Source of the DNA: Streptomyces sp. GQFP
Lineage (GTDB): Bacteria > Actinomycetota > Actinomycetes > Streptomycetales > Streptomycetaceae
Direction: 5' to 3'
DNA length: 64,000 nucleotides
Assembly: GCF_021545335.1 (NCBI RefSeq)
Contig: NZ_CP089312.1
Coordinates: 7,130,001-7,194,000, forward strand
Translations under genes and position numbers: made by a program
Part shown: piece by piece, positions 45,286 through 54,168 of the stretch
Layout: every line of letters starts with the position of its first letter
Numbering within the stretch: the stretch's first letter is position 1
The notes under the pieces: model-generated
Databases searched by the model: none
What the model was told of the DNA's origin: nothing
Seen by the model: only the letters and a program-made list of their open reading frames with translations

Positions 45286-45792
45286 ATCAGAGGACTCCTT
45301 CACAAGGCGGGAGGATGACGCCTCAAGGAATCCAGGCGGCCGACAAGAAAAGGACAAGACGGCAACAGGGTGATTCGCTGAGAAAGCTAATTTTCTACTA
45401 AAGCTGCCTTAATTATTCTCCTTTTCTGTGGAGGTGGTCGTGCTGGCCTGGTGTGGGCTAATTTCGGTCTTAGTAGGGCTTCAGTGGCTCCTGACCTGTA
45501 TATTTAGTGGCCTCTTGGTGTCGCAGTAGCCGGTCACGCGACCTGTCGGTATCACGGTTCTCGCTCTAAAAGAACTGCCATAGGGCAGGTTTAATCGTGT
45601 ATCCCGCGTCATGGCGGAAAATCCACAGAGGGCCGCCAGCGGATTTCCTTTGGTCGGTCCGGCCGGGGACCGAGACCGGTGCGAGCTCGACGAAGCAGCA
45701 GACACCTCAGCACGGTGTCCAAAACAACCCCGTATCCCGGCCTTTTGCGGTGACAGCGCATCAGATAGCCCATCGCATCCAGGGGAGTGGGC
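45286..45792. other. Promoter region of the T4SS operon
   Basis: About 500 bases between divergent units. The part closest to the operon (45380-45430) is unusually AT-rich (AAAGCTAATTTTCTACTAAA), a likely promoter site. No supported gene. Confidence 0.45.
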
Positions 45793-46992
45793 ATGACACC
45801 ACGACCGCACCGACGACCCGCGCGCCGCGAACGGTCCCGGGCGCCCCGGCGCCCCCACCGCTCGGGCTCTGCGTGGGTGATCGCCCGACACTCCGACCAC
45901 CCTGACGCCCGACTGATCGAACCGCGGCTGATGGAGACGATCGTCCGGGTCGTCGCCAACTGCGCTCGCCCCAGCCACCGCGCGCTGCTCATGGCCCCGC
46001 CCTCGCGAGACCGGCCCGATGAGGGTCGGTTGCCCGCCTTGATCGAAGCAGTCAAGACCGCAGGCCAACTCGGCCGCACGATCGAGGTGCTCAGGACCAC
46101 CCCGGACGTGGCCCGTCGAGTTGATGAGAGCGTCCCGCTGTTCCCGGCCCAGTTGGTACCCGGACTCCTTGGCGAGTCCATCTCTCGCTTACCGATCGAT
46201 TCCCGACGACTCGGGTACTGCTGCGGACCGACCGTCGTTGACCCACACCGGCGGGACGTGGCCCTCGCGCCCCGGGAGGCCCTGTCGGTGCCGTCCGGGA
46301 GCCTTTCAACCATTGGTCATTGCACGAGGGTTGAGTCGCCATACGGACTGGCGAAACCATCGCTCGGTCCGGAGACGGACGTACGACAGACTCCCGTGCG
46401 GGAAAGCTCGGGCGTGAAGATCCCAGGCAGCTTCAACAGTGTGCTTGCGTACGTGGATTCGTGCGCAGACGACTGGGCTCGTGGCGCCCCTTTGGCCGTC
46501 TTTGCGGGGACCGTCGGAATTCTCGACTCCGTCACCTACAGCGACGATTCCGGCGACATGGTGAGTCCTCACGGCGCGTGGATGCGCACGGCCCTTCCCG
46601 CGTCTCTCATCCAATTCGATCTCCAGGTTCCACCCCCCGCGCCGCCTGGGCGTAGAGCCCAACAGCAGCTTCAGCCGGCCGCTCCCGGAAATGGGGAGCA
46701 CGCTCTGAGGACACTGCAATCCGGATACATGGCTCGTATGCGACTTCGGTTCCGCCGAAGCCATTTCGGCGTTACGCTGAGTATTCCCGTCCAGCAGCTT
46801 GGTAGTGGACAGCGGAATCGAGTGGTGCTCGCCGTGAAGGCTGAGCACGGCCGACCTCAGCACGGTCGGGCGGAAACGAGCCGCCGTGACGTCCCTCTTC
46901 CCTTGAACGGCGTTCCCGGCGATCACCCGTGTCCTGCACTCCGCAATCGCGGGGCCGATGACCGTCTGAGCGGATACCGCCGCCATGGCTGA
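45793..46992 (+). CDS. Hypothetical protein, possibly degenerate
   Basis: A 399-residue frame from ATG 45793 with GGGGAGTGG upstream. The first ~130 residues have coding-like composition and look like a folded domain (RLMETIVRVVANCARPSHRA, LPALIEAVKTAGQLGRTIEV). A second coherent stretch is near residues 205-270 (FNSVLAYVDSCADDWARGAP). The rest is unconvincing and may be non-coding. It could be a mutated gene or two small ones. Confidence 0.35.
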   Translation: MTPRPHRRPARRERSRAPRRPHRSGSAWVIARHSDHPDARLIEPRLMETIVRVVANCARPSHRALLMAPPSRDRPDEGRLPALIEAVKTAGQLGRTIEVLRTTPDVARRVDESVPLFPAQLVPGLLGESISRLPIDSRRLGYCCGPTVVDPHRRDVALAPREALSVPSGSLSTIGHCTRVESPYGLAKPSLGPETDVRQTPVRESSGVKIPGSFNSVLAYVDSCADDWARGAPLAVFAGTVGILDSVTYSDDSGDMVSPHGAWMRTALPASLIQFDLQVPPPAPPGRRAQQQLQPAAPGNGEHALRTLQSGYMARMRLRFRRSHFGVTLSIPVQQLGSGQRNRVVLAVKAEHGRPQHGRAETSRRDVPLPLNGVPGDHPCPALRNRGADDRLSGYRRHG

Positions 46993-47194
46993 GACGTCAG
47001 ACGAACGCCGTGGTCAGTTCCGGGCGAAGAAGAAGGTCCGGATGACGTTCGAGATCCAGGTCCTGGACGGCCCAGAAGGAGCTCAACTGCGCCGCGAACA
47101 GGCGCGGGTGATACGGGAGGTGGTCGAATGGGTGGCCCGGCAGCGGTCAGATCCTGGATCGAGCAGCGCGCCAGAGCCGCGGAACCCCCGGTAG
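46985..47194 (+). CDS. Small protein preceding the recombinase
   Basis: 69 residues from ATG 46985. It has a basic start (DERRGQFRAKKKVRMTFE) and a helix REQARVIREVVEWVARQRS. It overlaps the recombinase gene by 67 bases. Small basic proteins next to integrases are often excisionase-like directionality factors, but no clear helix-turn-helix is visible here. Confidence 0.45.
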   Translation: MAETSDERRGQFRAKKKVRMTFEIQVLDGPEGAQLRREQARVIREVVEWVARQRSDPGSSSAPEPRNPR

Positions 47195-49083
47195 GTACGG
47201 CACCGCAACTGATCAGGGTGGCCTGGGTGGGCAGGACCTCCACCCGTGATCTGCAGGACCCCACGCTCTCGTTGCCGCGCCAACTGCGCCACAGCCAGAT
47301 CGCCTTGCCCGAGAACGCCATGATCGTCGCGCACTTCTACGACGTGGAGTCCGGACGGATGGCCCTGGACACTCGCGGACGTGGCACCGCGCACGAACAA
47401 TTCGAGATCCCGATCCCGAGGGATGGCGGCATCCAGGACCTCCTGGAGGAGGCGGAACGTCCGGACCGCCGATTCGACGCGGTGATCTGCGAGGCGATCG
47501 ACAGAATCGCACGCAACACGTACTTCAGCACCAAGATCGAATATCAGCTGGAGCAGGCCGGTCTGCCTCTGCTCGCCTCCGACGAGCCGATCGACCTCGG
47601 AGGCAATCTCAGGAAGACCAAGGCGGCCACCCAGGTCCTGACGCGACGGGTCAAGCAGGGAGTGGCCGAGTGGTACGTCACTGAGCTGCTGGAGAAGTCG
47701 TGGGCAGGCTTCGAGATGCACACCGAGCACGGCTACAACGTCGGAAAGGCGTGTTACGGGTACCGGGGGCAGCCCATCCCGCATCCCGTGCCCGCGAAGA
47801 GGGCCAAGGGCGTCAAGAAGACTCTGCTGGTAGTCCACCTGGTCGAAGGCCTGGTCGTGCAGAAGGTGTTCCAGTGGCGGGTCGTGGAGCGCCTGAGTTA
47901 CGAGGCGATCGCGGATCGGCTCAACCTGGATCTGGTGACCAACCCGCCACCGTCGCCCATCCTGGCCGATACGGCAGTCGGGCACTGGACGTACTCCAAC
48001 GTCCGCGACATCCTGACCAACCCGAAGCACACCGGCCACATGGTGTGGAACCGTCGCGCCCGCAAGGGTGCGGGTCGCAACCGCCCCAACCCGGTGGAGG
48101 AGTGGGTGTGGTCCCCCGAGCCGACCCACGAGGCGCTGGTGAGCCTGGAGACGTTCGTGCAGGCCCAGCAGATCGCTGGCCATCGCGAGCGCTCGCGAAC
48201 CTCCGGGGGATTGAGCCGGCATCCGCAGGCGCAGCGCAGCTACCGGCTGCGCAGCTACGTGTTCTGTGTGCAGTGCGGCCGACGCTTCTACGGCAAGCCG
48301 AGCAAAGGGGTTAGCTACTACGTCTGCGCCCCGAAAAGGGCGTACCGCCCGCCGGAGCATCCGGCGAGCATTTGGGTGCCGGAACCGGGCCTGCTCGACG
48401 GCATCAACGAATTCCTGGCCGCGCAGGTCTTCGGCGAGTACCGGTCGGATCTGCTCTCCGAGAGTCTGGACCAGCTGGACACGGACCAGCAGCGTGAACG
48501 GCGGGAGCGTGGAGTGGCGCTGCGGGCGGCGATCGAGGAGGCCGAGACCAGGAGCAAGCGCCTCATCCGGAACCTGGAACTCGTCGACGATCCTGGCCGG
48601 GAATTCGTTCGCGACATCAACGACCGGCGCGCCGAGCTGCGCGGCCAGCAGTTGGATCTGGAACGGCAGCTCGCCGGACTGGAAGCCGAAATTCAGGAAA
48701 CGCCGAACCGAGGGCTTCTCTGTCAGCTGCCAGTAGTTCCGGTCGACCTCGCCGCAGTGCCTGAGACGCTCGCGCGGCGTCTCTTCGACGTGCTCCGACT
48801 TGAGATCAACTACGACCATCGGGCTGAGACGGCGGCCTGTCGCGTCACGCTGACCGGTGACACGATTGCCGCAGTAGTCGCTATGGCGGACCTTCTGCCC
48901 CACTCGGGGCGAGGACGGTCCCGCGCGAGCAAGGAGGAAGGCATGAGTGCGGAGAGGAACCCCTCACAGCCATCCTTCTGTGTGGCGCCCCCGGCAGGAC
49001 TCGAACCTGCGGCCAAGCGCTTAGAAGGCGCCTGGCTCATCTCGTCGGCAGGTGCTTTGACCTGCCACTTTCTTCCTCGCTGA
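47128..49083 (+). CDS. Large serine recombinase (ICE integrase)
   Basis: 651 residues from ATG 47128 (GGGAGGTGG upstream). The N-terminal resolvase domain has VAWVGRTSTRDLQDPTLSL with the catalytic Ser, then DAVICEAIDRIARNTY. A recombinase domain (GYNVGKACYGYRGQPIP, then NVRDILTNPKHTGHMVWN) and a zinc-ribbon start (FCVQCGRRFYG) follow, then a coiled coil (~residues 445-530). This is the large serine integrase plan. The last ~35 residues are translated from a tRNA-Arg fragment read backwards, showing that the gene ends at the integration junction. Confidence 0.92.
   Translation: MGGPAAVRSWIEQRARAAEPPVGTAPQLIRVAWVGRTSTRDLQDPTLSLPRQLRHSQIALPENAMIVAHFYDVESGRMALDTRGRGTAHEQFEIPIPRDGGIQDLLEEAERPDRRFDAVICEAIDRIARNTYFSTKIEYQLEQAGLPLLASDEPIDLGGNLRKTKAATQVLTRRVKQGVAEWYVTELLEKSWAGFEMHTEHGYNVGKACYGYRGQPIPHPVPAKRAKGVKKTLLVVHLVEGLVVQKVFQWRVVERLSYEAIADRLNLDLVTNPPPSPILADTAVGHWTYSNVRDILTNPKHTGHMVWNRRARKGAGRNRPNPVEEWVWSPEPTHEALVSLETFVQAQQIAGHRERSRTSGGLSRHPQAQRSYRLRSYVFCVQCGRRFYGKPSKGVSYYVCAPKRAYRPPEHPASIWVPEPGLLDGINEFLAAQVFGEYRSDLLSESLDQLDTDQQRERRERGVALRAAIEEAETRSKRLIRNLELVDDPGREFVRDINDRRAELRGQQLDLERQLAGLEAEIQETPNRGLLCQLPVVPVDLAAVPETLARRLFDVLRLEINYDHRAETAACRVTLTGDTIAAVVAMADLLPHSGRGRSRASKEEGMSAERNPSQPSFCVAPPAGLEPAAKRLEGAWLISSAGALTCHFLPR
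48987..49038 (-). pseudogene. 3' fragment of tRNA-Arg(UCU): probable attachment site of the ICE
   Basis: On the minus strand: half of the D stem, an anticodon stem GGCGC/GCGCT around CTTCTAA (anticodon TCT), T arm GCAGG-TTCGAGT-CCTGC, and the 3' acceptor strand CGGGGGC. The 5' acceptor half GCCCCCG is absent upstream, so the gene is incomplete. A tRNA 3' end beside an integrase is the usual att configuration. Confidence 0.7.
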
Positions 49084-49268
49084 CACGCTGTCAGGGGTTT
49101 TGTGGGACGTATGTGGGATGAGGGCACCTCTGGGACGGATGGGATGTAGGGGTTCCCGACTGTGCCAGGTGGTCACCGTCTCACATCTCCTCACCTGTTC
49201 GGTGCGCCCGCGCGGAAATAGATCTACCCCTCTCCTGCGTTCTCGATCTTTGAGCCGAGGAGGGGAAG

Positions 49269-50159
49269 GTGTCGGGCCTGAAGCTGTTCCACACTACGAA
49301 TGGCGGCGTGACGGAGGTCGCGCCGCGTCTTGCCGAGGTCGAGGCGGATGTGCAGGGCCTCGTCGAGGCGCACATGGAGACGATGCTGGGGGTGCGGTTC
49401 CTGGCGAGCGAGTACGTCATCGACTGTGCTGACGGCGGCCGGATCGATTCGCTGGGGCTCGATGAGAACGGGGCGCCGGTGGTCGTGGAGTTCAAGCGCG
49501 GTACTGCGGCCGGCGTGATCAATCAGGGCTTGTATTACATGGCGTGGCTGATGGCGCACAAGGACGCCTTCCGGCACCTGGTCCGCGACCGGCTCGGGGT
49601 ATCGGCCGCGTCCCAGGTGCTGTGGAGCGCACCGAGGTTGGTCTGTGTCGCCGGCGACTTCACCCGCTACGACGCGCACGCCGTACGCGAGCACAGACGC
49701 AGCATCGACCTGGTCCGCTATCGGTTCTTCGGCAAGGACCTGATCGGCCTTGAGACCGTGGCTTCCGTCACCGGCCGGACGCCGACCGTCAGACGGCCGC
49801 GCCGGGGCGCGGCCGGGCTGCCGCCTGTCCGCGCGCAGGGCGGGGCGCCGGCCAAGCTGGCTGAGGCGGTCGATGAGGTGCTGCTCGGCCTCGGGGACGG
49901 CGTCAGCCGGGTGCAGCGCAAGCAGTACCGGGCGTATCAGCGCCTGCGGAACTTCGCCTGCGTCTGCCCGCCACAGAAGACCAAGCTCCTCGTCTACCTC
50001 AAGGCCGACCCCAAAGAGGTCGAGCTCATTCCCGGTTTCACCCGGGATGTGACGGAGGTCGGCCACCACGGTACGGGCGACCTGGAGGTGCAGTTGCGCT
50101 CCGAGCGGGACGTGGAGCGGGCTGTGGACCTCTTCCGCGCGAGCTGGGCGGCGGCGTAA
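49269..50159 (+). CDS. DUF5655 protein with an N-terminal PD-(D/E)XK-like domain
   Basis: 296 residues from GTG 49269. The N-terminal domain has GRIDSLGLDENGAPVVVEFK: an Asp, then Glu-x-Lys, as in NucS/DUF91-type nucleases, with a following helix VINQGLYYMAWLMAHK. The C-terminal domain (~residues 190-296) is DUF5655-like (RRQYRAY-type start here KQYRAYQRLRNFACV, ending in a basic strand). Such proteins are widespread in actinobacteria and are not clearly tied to defence. It lies just outside the ICE junction, so it is probably host DNA. Confidence 0.78.
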   Translation: MSGLKLFHTTNGGVTEVAPRLAEVEADVQGLVEAHMETMLGVRFLASEYVIDCADGGRIDSLGLDENGAPVVVEFKRGTAAGVINQGLYYMAWLMAHKDAFRHLVRDRLGVSAASQVLWSAPRLVCVAGDFTRYDAHAVREHRRSIDLVRYRFFGKDLIGLETVASVTGRTPTVRRPRRGAAGLPPVRAQGGAPAKLAEAVDEVLLGLGDGVSRVQRKQYRAYQRLRNFACVCPPQKTKLLVYLKADPKEVELIPGFTRDVTEVGHHGTGDLEVQLRSERDVERAVDLFRASWAAA

Positions 50160-50272
50160 CCGCCCATCGCGTCTGTGACGTCATCGGGTACGGGACTGGG
50201 GCTGCTGTGGATGTGGTGGCGATCGTGCCTTCCGACGTAGGGGACAGGTAGTGGCGGTGGACCATCAATGAT

Positions 50273-50311
50273 GCGCGGGATCGCCGGTTTGGCCAACCGG
50301 CGATCCCGCGC
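50273..50311. terminator. Strong bidirectional terminator
   Basis: GCGCGGGATCGCCGGTT and AACCGGCGATCCCGCGC form a perfect 17-bp stem with a 5-base loop. The rest of 50160-50744 shows no convincing gene. Confidence 0.8.
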
Positions 50312-50744
50312 TATGTTGCCCCGCTTCGAAGCAGGCTGCGTTCACCTACCCGAGCCGTCATCAGCTCGCCGCACTCGTCAGCGGTGCTTCGGCTGCCGGG
50401 CGGCCTGCAATGCCAGTCCGCACCGTCCCTGAGCCATCGGGGGACCGAAGCCGTCACTGACCGCGCCGACCGATGCGGGTCAGTCGACGGTGCGTCGACT
50501 AGGTCGTACTCGGGGCAGGGCCAAGCGCCCGGAGGCAGGCCCCGGCCAAACTCGTCGAGTGGCACCCGGGACGGAGTGCTCATCGTGCGCCAACTCGTGG
50601 ATGCCCGGCTCTCGCACTGACGTCGGTCCGATTCGAAGGCCAGTCCGGGCGCGACCACCTACGTTGGTTCATCTTGAGATGACGCGGATCGCGGCCGGGA
50701 AACCCACCTGCCCGGAGGTTATGGCTCGTGGTCTACTGCCGGTC

Positions 50745-51392
50745 ATGCCGTTGCTGATGCTGGATCTCGACAACACATTGGTAGACCGCGACGCCGCCTT
50801 CCGGGCCGCGGCCACCGCACTCCTTGCGGAGCATGCACTGCCCGAAACCGACATCGAATGGCTGATGACCCTCGACGCGAGCGGCTACACACCCAAACCG
50901 GCTGTCGCAGAGGCCATGGTGGACCGCTACGGGACGGCGCTTCCTGAGACCGCTATCCGAACGCTTCTCGATCGTGGCGCCGCTGATCGCGTCGTCTTGG
51001 CCAAGACCACCCGCGAGGCGCTCACGAAGGCGCTCACCGATGGCTGGACCTGCGTGATTGTCACCAACGGCCGTACCCTGCAGCAAGAAGCGAAAATCCG
51101 CAATACCGGGCTCGAACGGCTCGTACAGGGCTGGGTGATCTCCGAACGCGTTGGTCATAGGAAGCCGGACCCGGAAATCTTCCACGCGGCGGCTCAAGTC
51201 GTCGGAGTTCCCCTCTCCGGCGCCTGGATGATCGGCGATTCGCCGCATGCCGACATCGCAGGCGCGAACGGGCTCGGTCTTCGAAGCGTGTGGGTGTCGG
51301 GCGGCAGGCCGTGGCCCGAGGACTCATACCGGCCCACCCACGTTGCCAGCGGCGTCTCCTCAGCGATCAACTTTGCCATCGGCACGACGTGA
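50745..51392 (+). CDS. HAD-superfamily phosphatase
   Basis: About 215 residues from ATG 50745. Motifs are in order: I LMLDLDNTLVDRD (nucleophile Asp), II CVIVTNGRT, III with the Lys in RVGHRKPDPEIF, and IV WMIGDSPHADIAGA. The cap is the helical C1 type. Substrate specificity cannot be read. An in-frame ATG at 50721 is possible, but its GGAGG is only 2 bases away. Confidence 0.9.
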   Translation: MPLLMLDLDNTLVDRDAAFRAAATALLAEHALPETDIEWLMTLDASGYTPKPAVAEAMVDRYGTALPETAIRTLLDRGAADRVVLAKTTREALTKALTDGWTCVIVTNGRTLQQEAKIRNTGLERLVQGWVISERVGHRKPDPEIFHAAAQVVGVPLSGAWMIGDSPHADIAGANGLGLRSVWVSGGRPWPEDSYRPTHVASGVSSAINFAIGTT

Positions 51393-51416
51393 TAAACCAG
51401 GGGACACGGGACCGTC

Positions 51417-51884
51417 TCAAGCCTCACGGATCGGCGTGTCGAGCACGGAGATGAGTGCGTCCACGTTGGCGGTGATGAACTCAGCCAACTGCGGTGGCAT
51501 CAGGTTGAGTTCGGCGACGGCTTCCGCTGTGAACGGCACCCGGAACACCTCGTAGCCTCCCCGCTCTGGCTTGCTGAACTCCGTGCCGGTCCGCGCGGTC
51601 AGGTCCATCGACACCAGGTTTGCGGCGAAGATGTGCTGGATGCCGATGCCGTCGTCGAGTTCGTCGGTGATCAGGTAGACGAGTTCAGCGCGGCCCACTG
51701 TGCCGCCGAGTTCCTCGTACACCTCGCGGTGCAGGGCCGCCTCGATGGTTCTGTCGTCGGCTTCCACACCACCGCCGACCGTCACCCAATACGGCTCACG
51801 GCCTGGCTTGGTGCGCTTGATCAGGACAAGGTCGTCACCGTCGAGGAGGATGGCGCGGGAGCTGCGCTTGACGACGTCGATCAT
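51417..51884 (-). CDS. Nudix hydrolase
   Basis: 155 residues from ATG 51884 (AAGGAAC upstream). The Nudix box is GGGVEADDRTIEAALHREV followed by YEELGG. It converges on the HAD gene. The substrate is unknown; the short form and the Trp/Tyr-rich start (EPYWVTVGGG) resemble housecleaning Nudix enzymes. Confidence 0.88.
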   Translation of the reverse strand: MIDVVKRSSRAILLDGDDLVLIKRTKPGREPYWVTVGGGVEADDRTIEAALHREVYEELGGTVGRAELVYLITDELDDGIGIQHIFAANLVSMDLTARTGTEFSKPERGGYEVFRVPFTAEAVAELNLMPPQLAEFITANVDALISVLDTPIREA

Positions 51885-52192
51885 GGCGGGGGTTCCTTCT
51901 GGTCGCGGTACGGCAAGAAGCCGAGTCGGAGTGCCGCCTTGCGGCGAAAGGATCTCCAGCTTGGCGGGCTGATCATGAAGCAGACCGTGGCTCGGGCATG
52001 ACGTGCGCGTGCTGAACCAGTGCCGCAACTGACAGCCCCACCAAGCGCCGGGGAAGGTGTACCAGTTCGACCAGCGCGGGTGCGGTGAAAAACCCTAGGC
52101 GAACCAAATGGCTTCTGCGGCAGACTGACTGATCCCCCTGCGCCGGGTGTATCGCTCCAGCACCCCGAGATCGTTTGGAGGAAGGAAGGCGA

Positions 52193-52693
52193 TTGACTGA
52201 GTCCAAGCAGCCACTGGCCCGGTGGAAGAGTGAACCGATGACGACGCGACTCATCGCCGCTGTGCTCGTCACGGATCCAGACAGCGGCAGACTCCTCATC
52301 CTGCGGCGGAGCAGCCACTTGGATTTCGCGCCCGGCGAGTGGGACGTCCCCAGTGGCAAAGGCGAGCCCCGAGAACCGATCACCGCGACCGCCGTCAGGG
52401 AACTGAAGGAGGAGACGGGCATCGTGGCTGCCGAGGCAGACCTGCGCCTCGTCCACGTAGTGCATGGCGCCTGGGGAGCGGAGGTTCCGGGGATGTTCAT
52501 GGCCCTGGTCTTCCACACCGACCGGTGGAGCGGTACTCCCCGCAACGCGGAACCGCACAAGCACGACACCATCGCCTGGGTGCCGCCGGATCACCTTCCG
52601 CAACCGTTCACACACACCACCCTGGTCGCCTTCAAGCGGTACCTGGACGGGGGGCCGATCCTTTCGTTCGACGGCTGGCCGGAGGCCGGATGA
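52193..52693 (+). CDS. Nudix hydrolase
   Basis: About 166 residues from TTG 52193, with GGAGGAAGGAAG upstream; an inner ATG at 52238 is an alternative start. The Nudix box region is GKGEPREPITATAVRELKEE then TG. The N-terminal strand LIAAVLVTDPDSGRLLILRR and the AWVPPDHLP segment are typical MutT-like features. It converges with the phosphotransferase gene. Confidence 0.87.
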   Translation: MTESKQPLARWKSEPMTTRLIAAVLVTDPDSGRLLILRRSSHLDFAPGEWDVPSGKGEPREPITATAVRELKEETGIVAAEADLRLVHVVHGAWGAEVPGMFMALVFHTDRWSGTPRNAEPHKHDTIAWVPPDHLPQPFTHTTLVAFKRYLDGGPILSFDGWPEAG

Positions 52694-52696
52694 CGG

Positions 52697-53581
52697 TCAG
52701 TCCGGGCACCTGCCGCAGGGCCGTCGCCCGAAGTTGTGAAGCTCAGCAATGAGCCGCGCGGCTTCTTTCCTGGCCGTCTCTAGCCGGGGGTCCTCGGGGT
52801 GCGCGTGTGGACCGGCGATCTTCGCGCACATGAACAGTGCCATCAGCCGACCAGACCTGCTCTCCAGGTCCGGCCGACGCTCGCTCCACACACGTTCCGC
52901 CAAGGCAGGGACAGCTAGGGCATGGCCCCATAGCGTGGCCGCGTCCAGCCCTCGTGGCGCCATGCCCCAGTCTTCCCAGTCGATCATGCAGAACTCCGGG
53001 CCGGTGACGTTCGCCCACGTCAAGTCGGCGTGGGCCGGCAGCCACTCCTCCACCGTGGTGTCGGTCACCTCGGGAAAGACTTCCCCGAGGGTAGCTGTCA
53101 CCAGCTCCTGCCTGATGGTTTCGGTGTCCGGCGTGGCGACGCGGGGTGCCGACTGGGCAGCGAGCGCGTCCAGCGAGGCGTTCAGAGAGGACCACCACGC
53201 ATCCGCGAGACGAGGGTCTTCGATCACGAGAGCGGCTTGACCGACCGGCGCGGCATTGACCAGTTCCATCTCATCCGCCCGCCACATCACCGGCTCACCG
53301 GGCTCGCGCCAAGCGAGCCCTGTGTACCACTGCGGCATGACGACCCCGCTCAGGACAGCAGCCGATTCGGGGCCGTTCCACCCCTGGGCGCCGATCCGGT
53401 CGAACCCACGCCGCTCAATGCGAACCCATGTATTGCGGTCCGTCCGTGCCCCGACAGTCCGGCGCTTGCGCACCACTGTCTCCCGGTCGAGACGTACCTG
53501 CAGTGACCGCTCCACACGCTCCAGCACCCCGTCAAGCGGTTCCCGGCGTAGATCAACAGCACGAGGTACAGGCAGCGTCAT
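52697..53581 (-). CDS. APH-family phosphotransferase
   Basis: 294 residues from ATG 53581. The kinase-like catalytic loop is LPAHADLTWANVTGPEF (catalytic Asp and Asn) followed by the metal-binding MIDWEDWGMAP. The N-lobe has a strand-rich region with TWVRIERRG. Aminoglycoside-phosphotransferase relatives act on many substrates; nothing here identifies an antibiotic, so resistance should not be assumed. Confidence 0.82.
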   Translation of the reverse strand: MTLPVPRAVDLRREPLDGVLERVERSLQVRLDRETVVRKRRTVGARTDRNTWVRIERRGFDRIGAQGWNGPESAAVLSGVVMPQWYTGLAWREPGEPVMWRADEMELVNAAPVGQAALVIEDPRLADAWWSSLNASLDALAAQSAPRVATPDTETIRQELVTATLGEVFPEVTDTTVEEWLPAHADLTWANVTGPEFCMIDWEDWGMAPRGLDAATLWGHALAVPALAERVWSERRPDLESRSGRLMALFMCAKIAGPHAHPEDPRLETARKEAARLIAELHNFGRRPCGRCPD

Positions 53582-54011
53582 ATGCGGGACCGTAGCAAGC
53601 CGCAGGGGCCGAATCCCGAGATGGGCAGCCGCCTCGGTCTGTGCGGCGGCGCCGGCCGTTGACATCCGCCATACGGCCGGTCTGACTACCCCCACCCCAC
53701 CTACTCGTCACCCTCAGGCATAAGACCAGGTGGCGTCCCGCCAGGTGCCGCCAGGTGGTGTAGCGGATCAAGGCGCCGGAATCCGCAGGTCATCGCCGTG
53801 CCGGCGCGGTTCGGGGCCGCGCACGGTGCTGACGGCAGGTCAGCCGCCGCGCGACCCAGGAGCCGTGTCCCAGGGGGTGGCCGACGCGCGGCTTGCCGGA
53901 ACACGTCGAGCAAGGTCGCCTACACCACGGAGCGGGACACGACCTAAGACCAGGACACCGTTCGGTCGGAGCCACCTCGTCGAACGTGCCTGAACCATCA
54001 CAATGGGCGGC
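53582..54011. other. Intergenic region upstream of the split Nudix gene
   Basis: About 430 bases; open frames are short and without ribosome binding sites. No repeat or strong hairpin was seen. Confidence 0.45.
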
Positions 54012-54102
54012 ATGGCCACCTCACCCCTGCGGGAAGCCGCACGCGTCATCACCCTTGACGATGCCCAGCGGGTCCTCCTGCTGCGCTACCCCGAGGGCAG
54101 AG
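54012..54102 (+). pseudogene. 5' fragment of a Nudix hydrolase gene split by a mobile unit
   Basis: ATG 54012 starts ATSPLREAARVITLDDAQR, the N-terminal strand of a MutT-like Nudix enzyme, closely similar to the intact one at 57811. It runs through VLLLRYPEG and breaks at GCAGAG (54097-54102). Joining it at the second GCAGAG (60859-60864) restores the frame into the 3' fragment at 60865. Confidence 0.8.
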
Positions 54103-54168
54103 TCCAGTTGACTGCACCAAGTAGATCCATCCACGAGCCGAGCGGGCTCGTTGACCGGAGGGCTTGGT

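Noticed and set aside
45609..46986. Minus-strand frames of 234 and 226 codons opposite the doubtful gene at 45793
   Set aside because: Neither has a ribosome binding site, a domain, or better codon bias than the plus-strand frame.
47083..48903. 606-codon minus-strand frame opposite the serine recombinase
   Set aside because: No motifs or ribosome binding site; the plus strand has the complete recombinase.
52697..53581. Aminoglycoside resistance gene
   Set aside because: Only the general APH-family catalytic motifs are visible; nothing identifies an antibiotic substrate.
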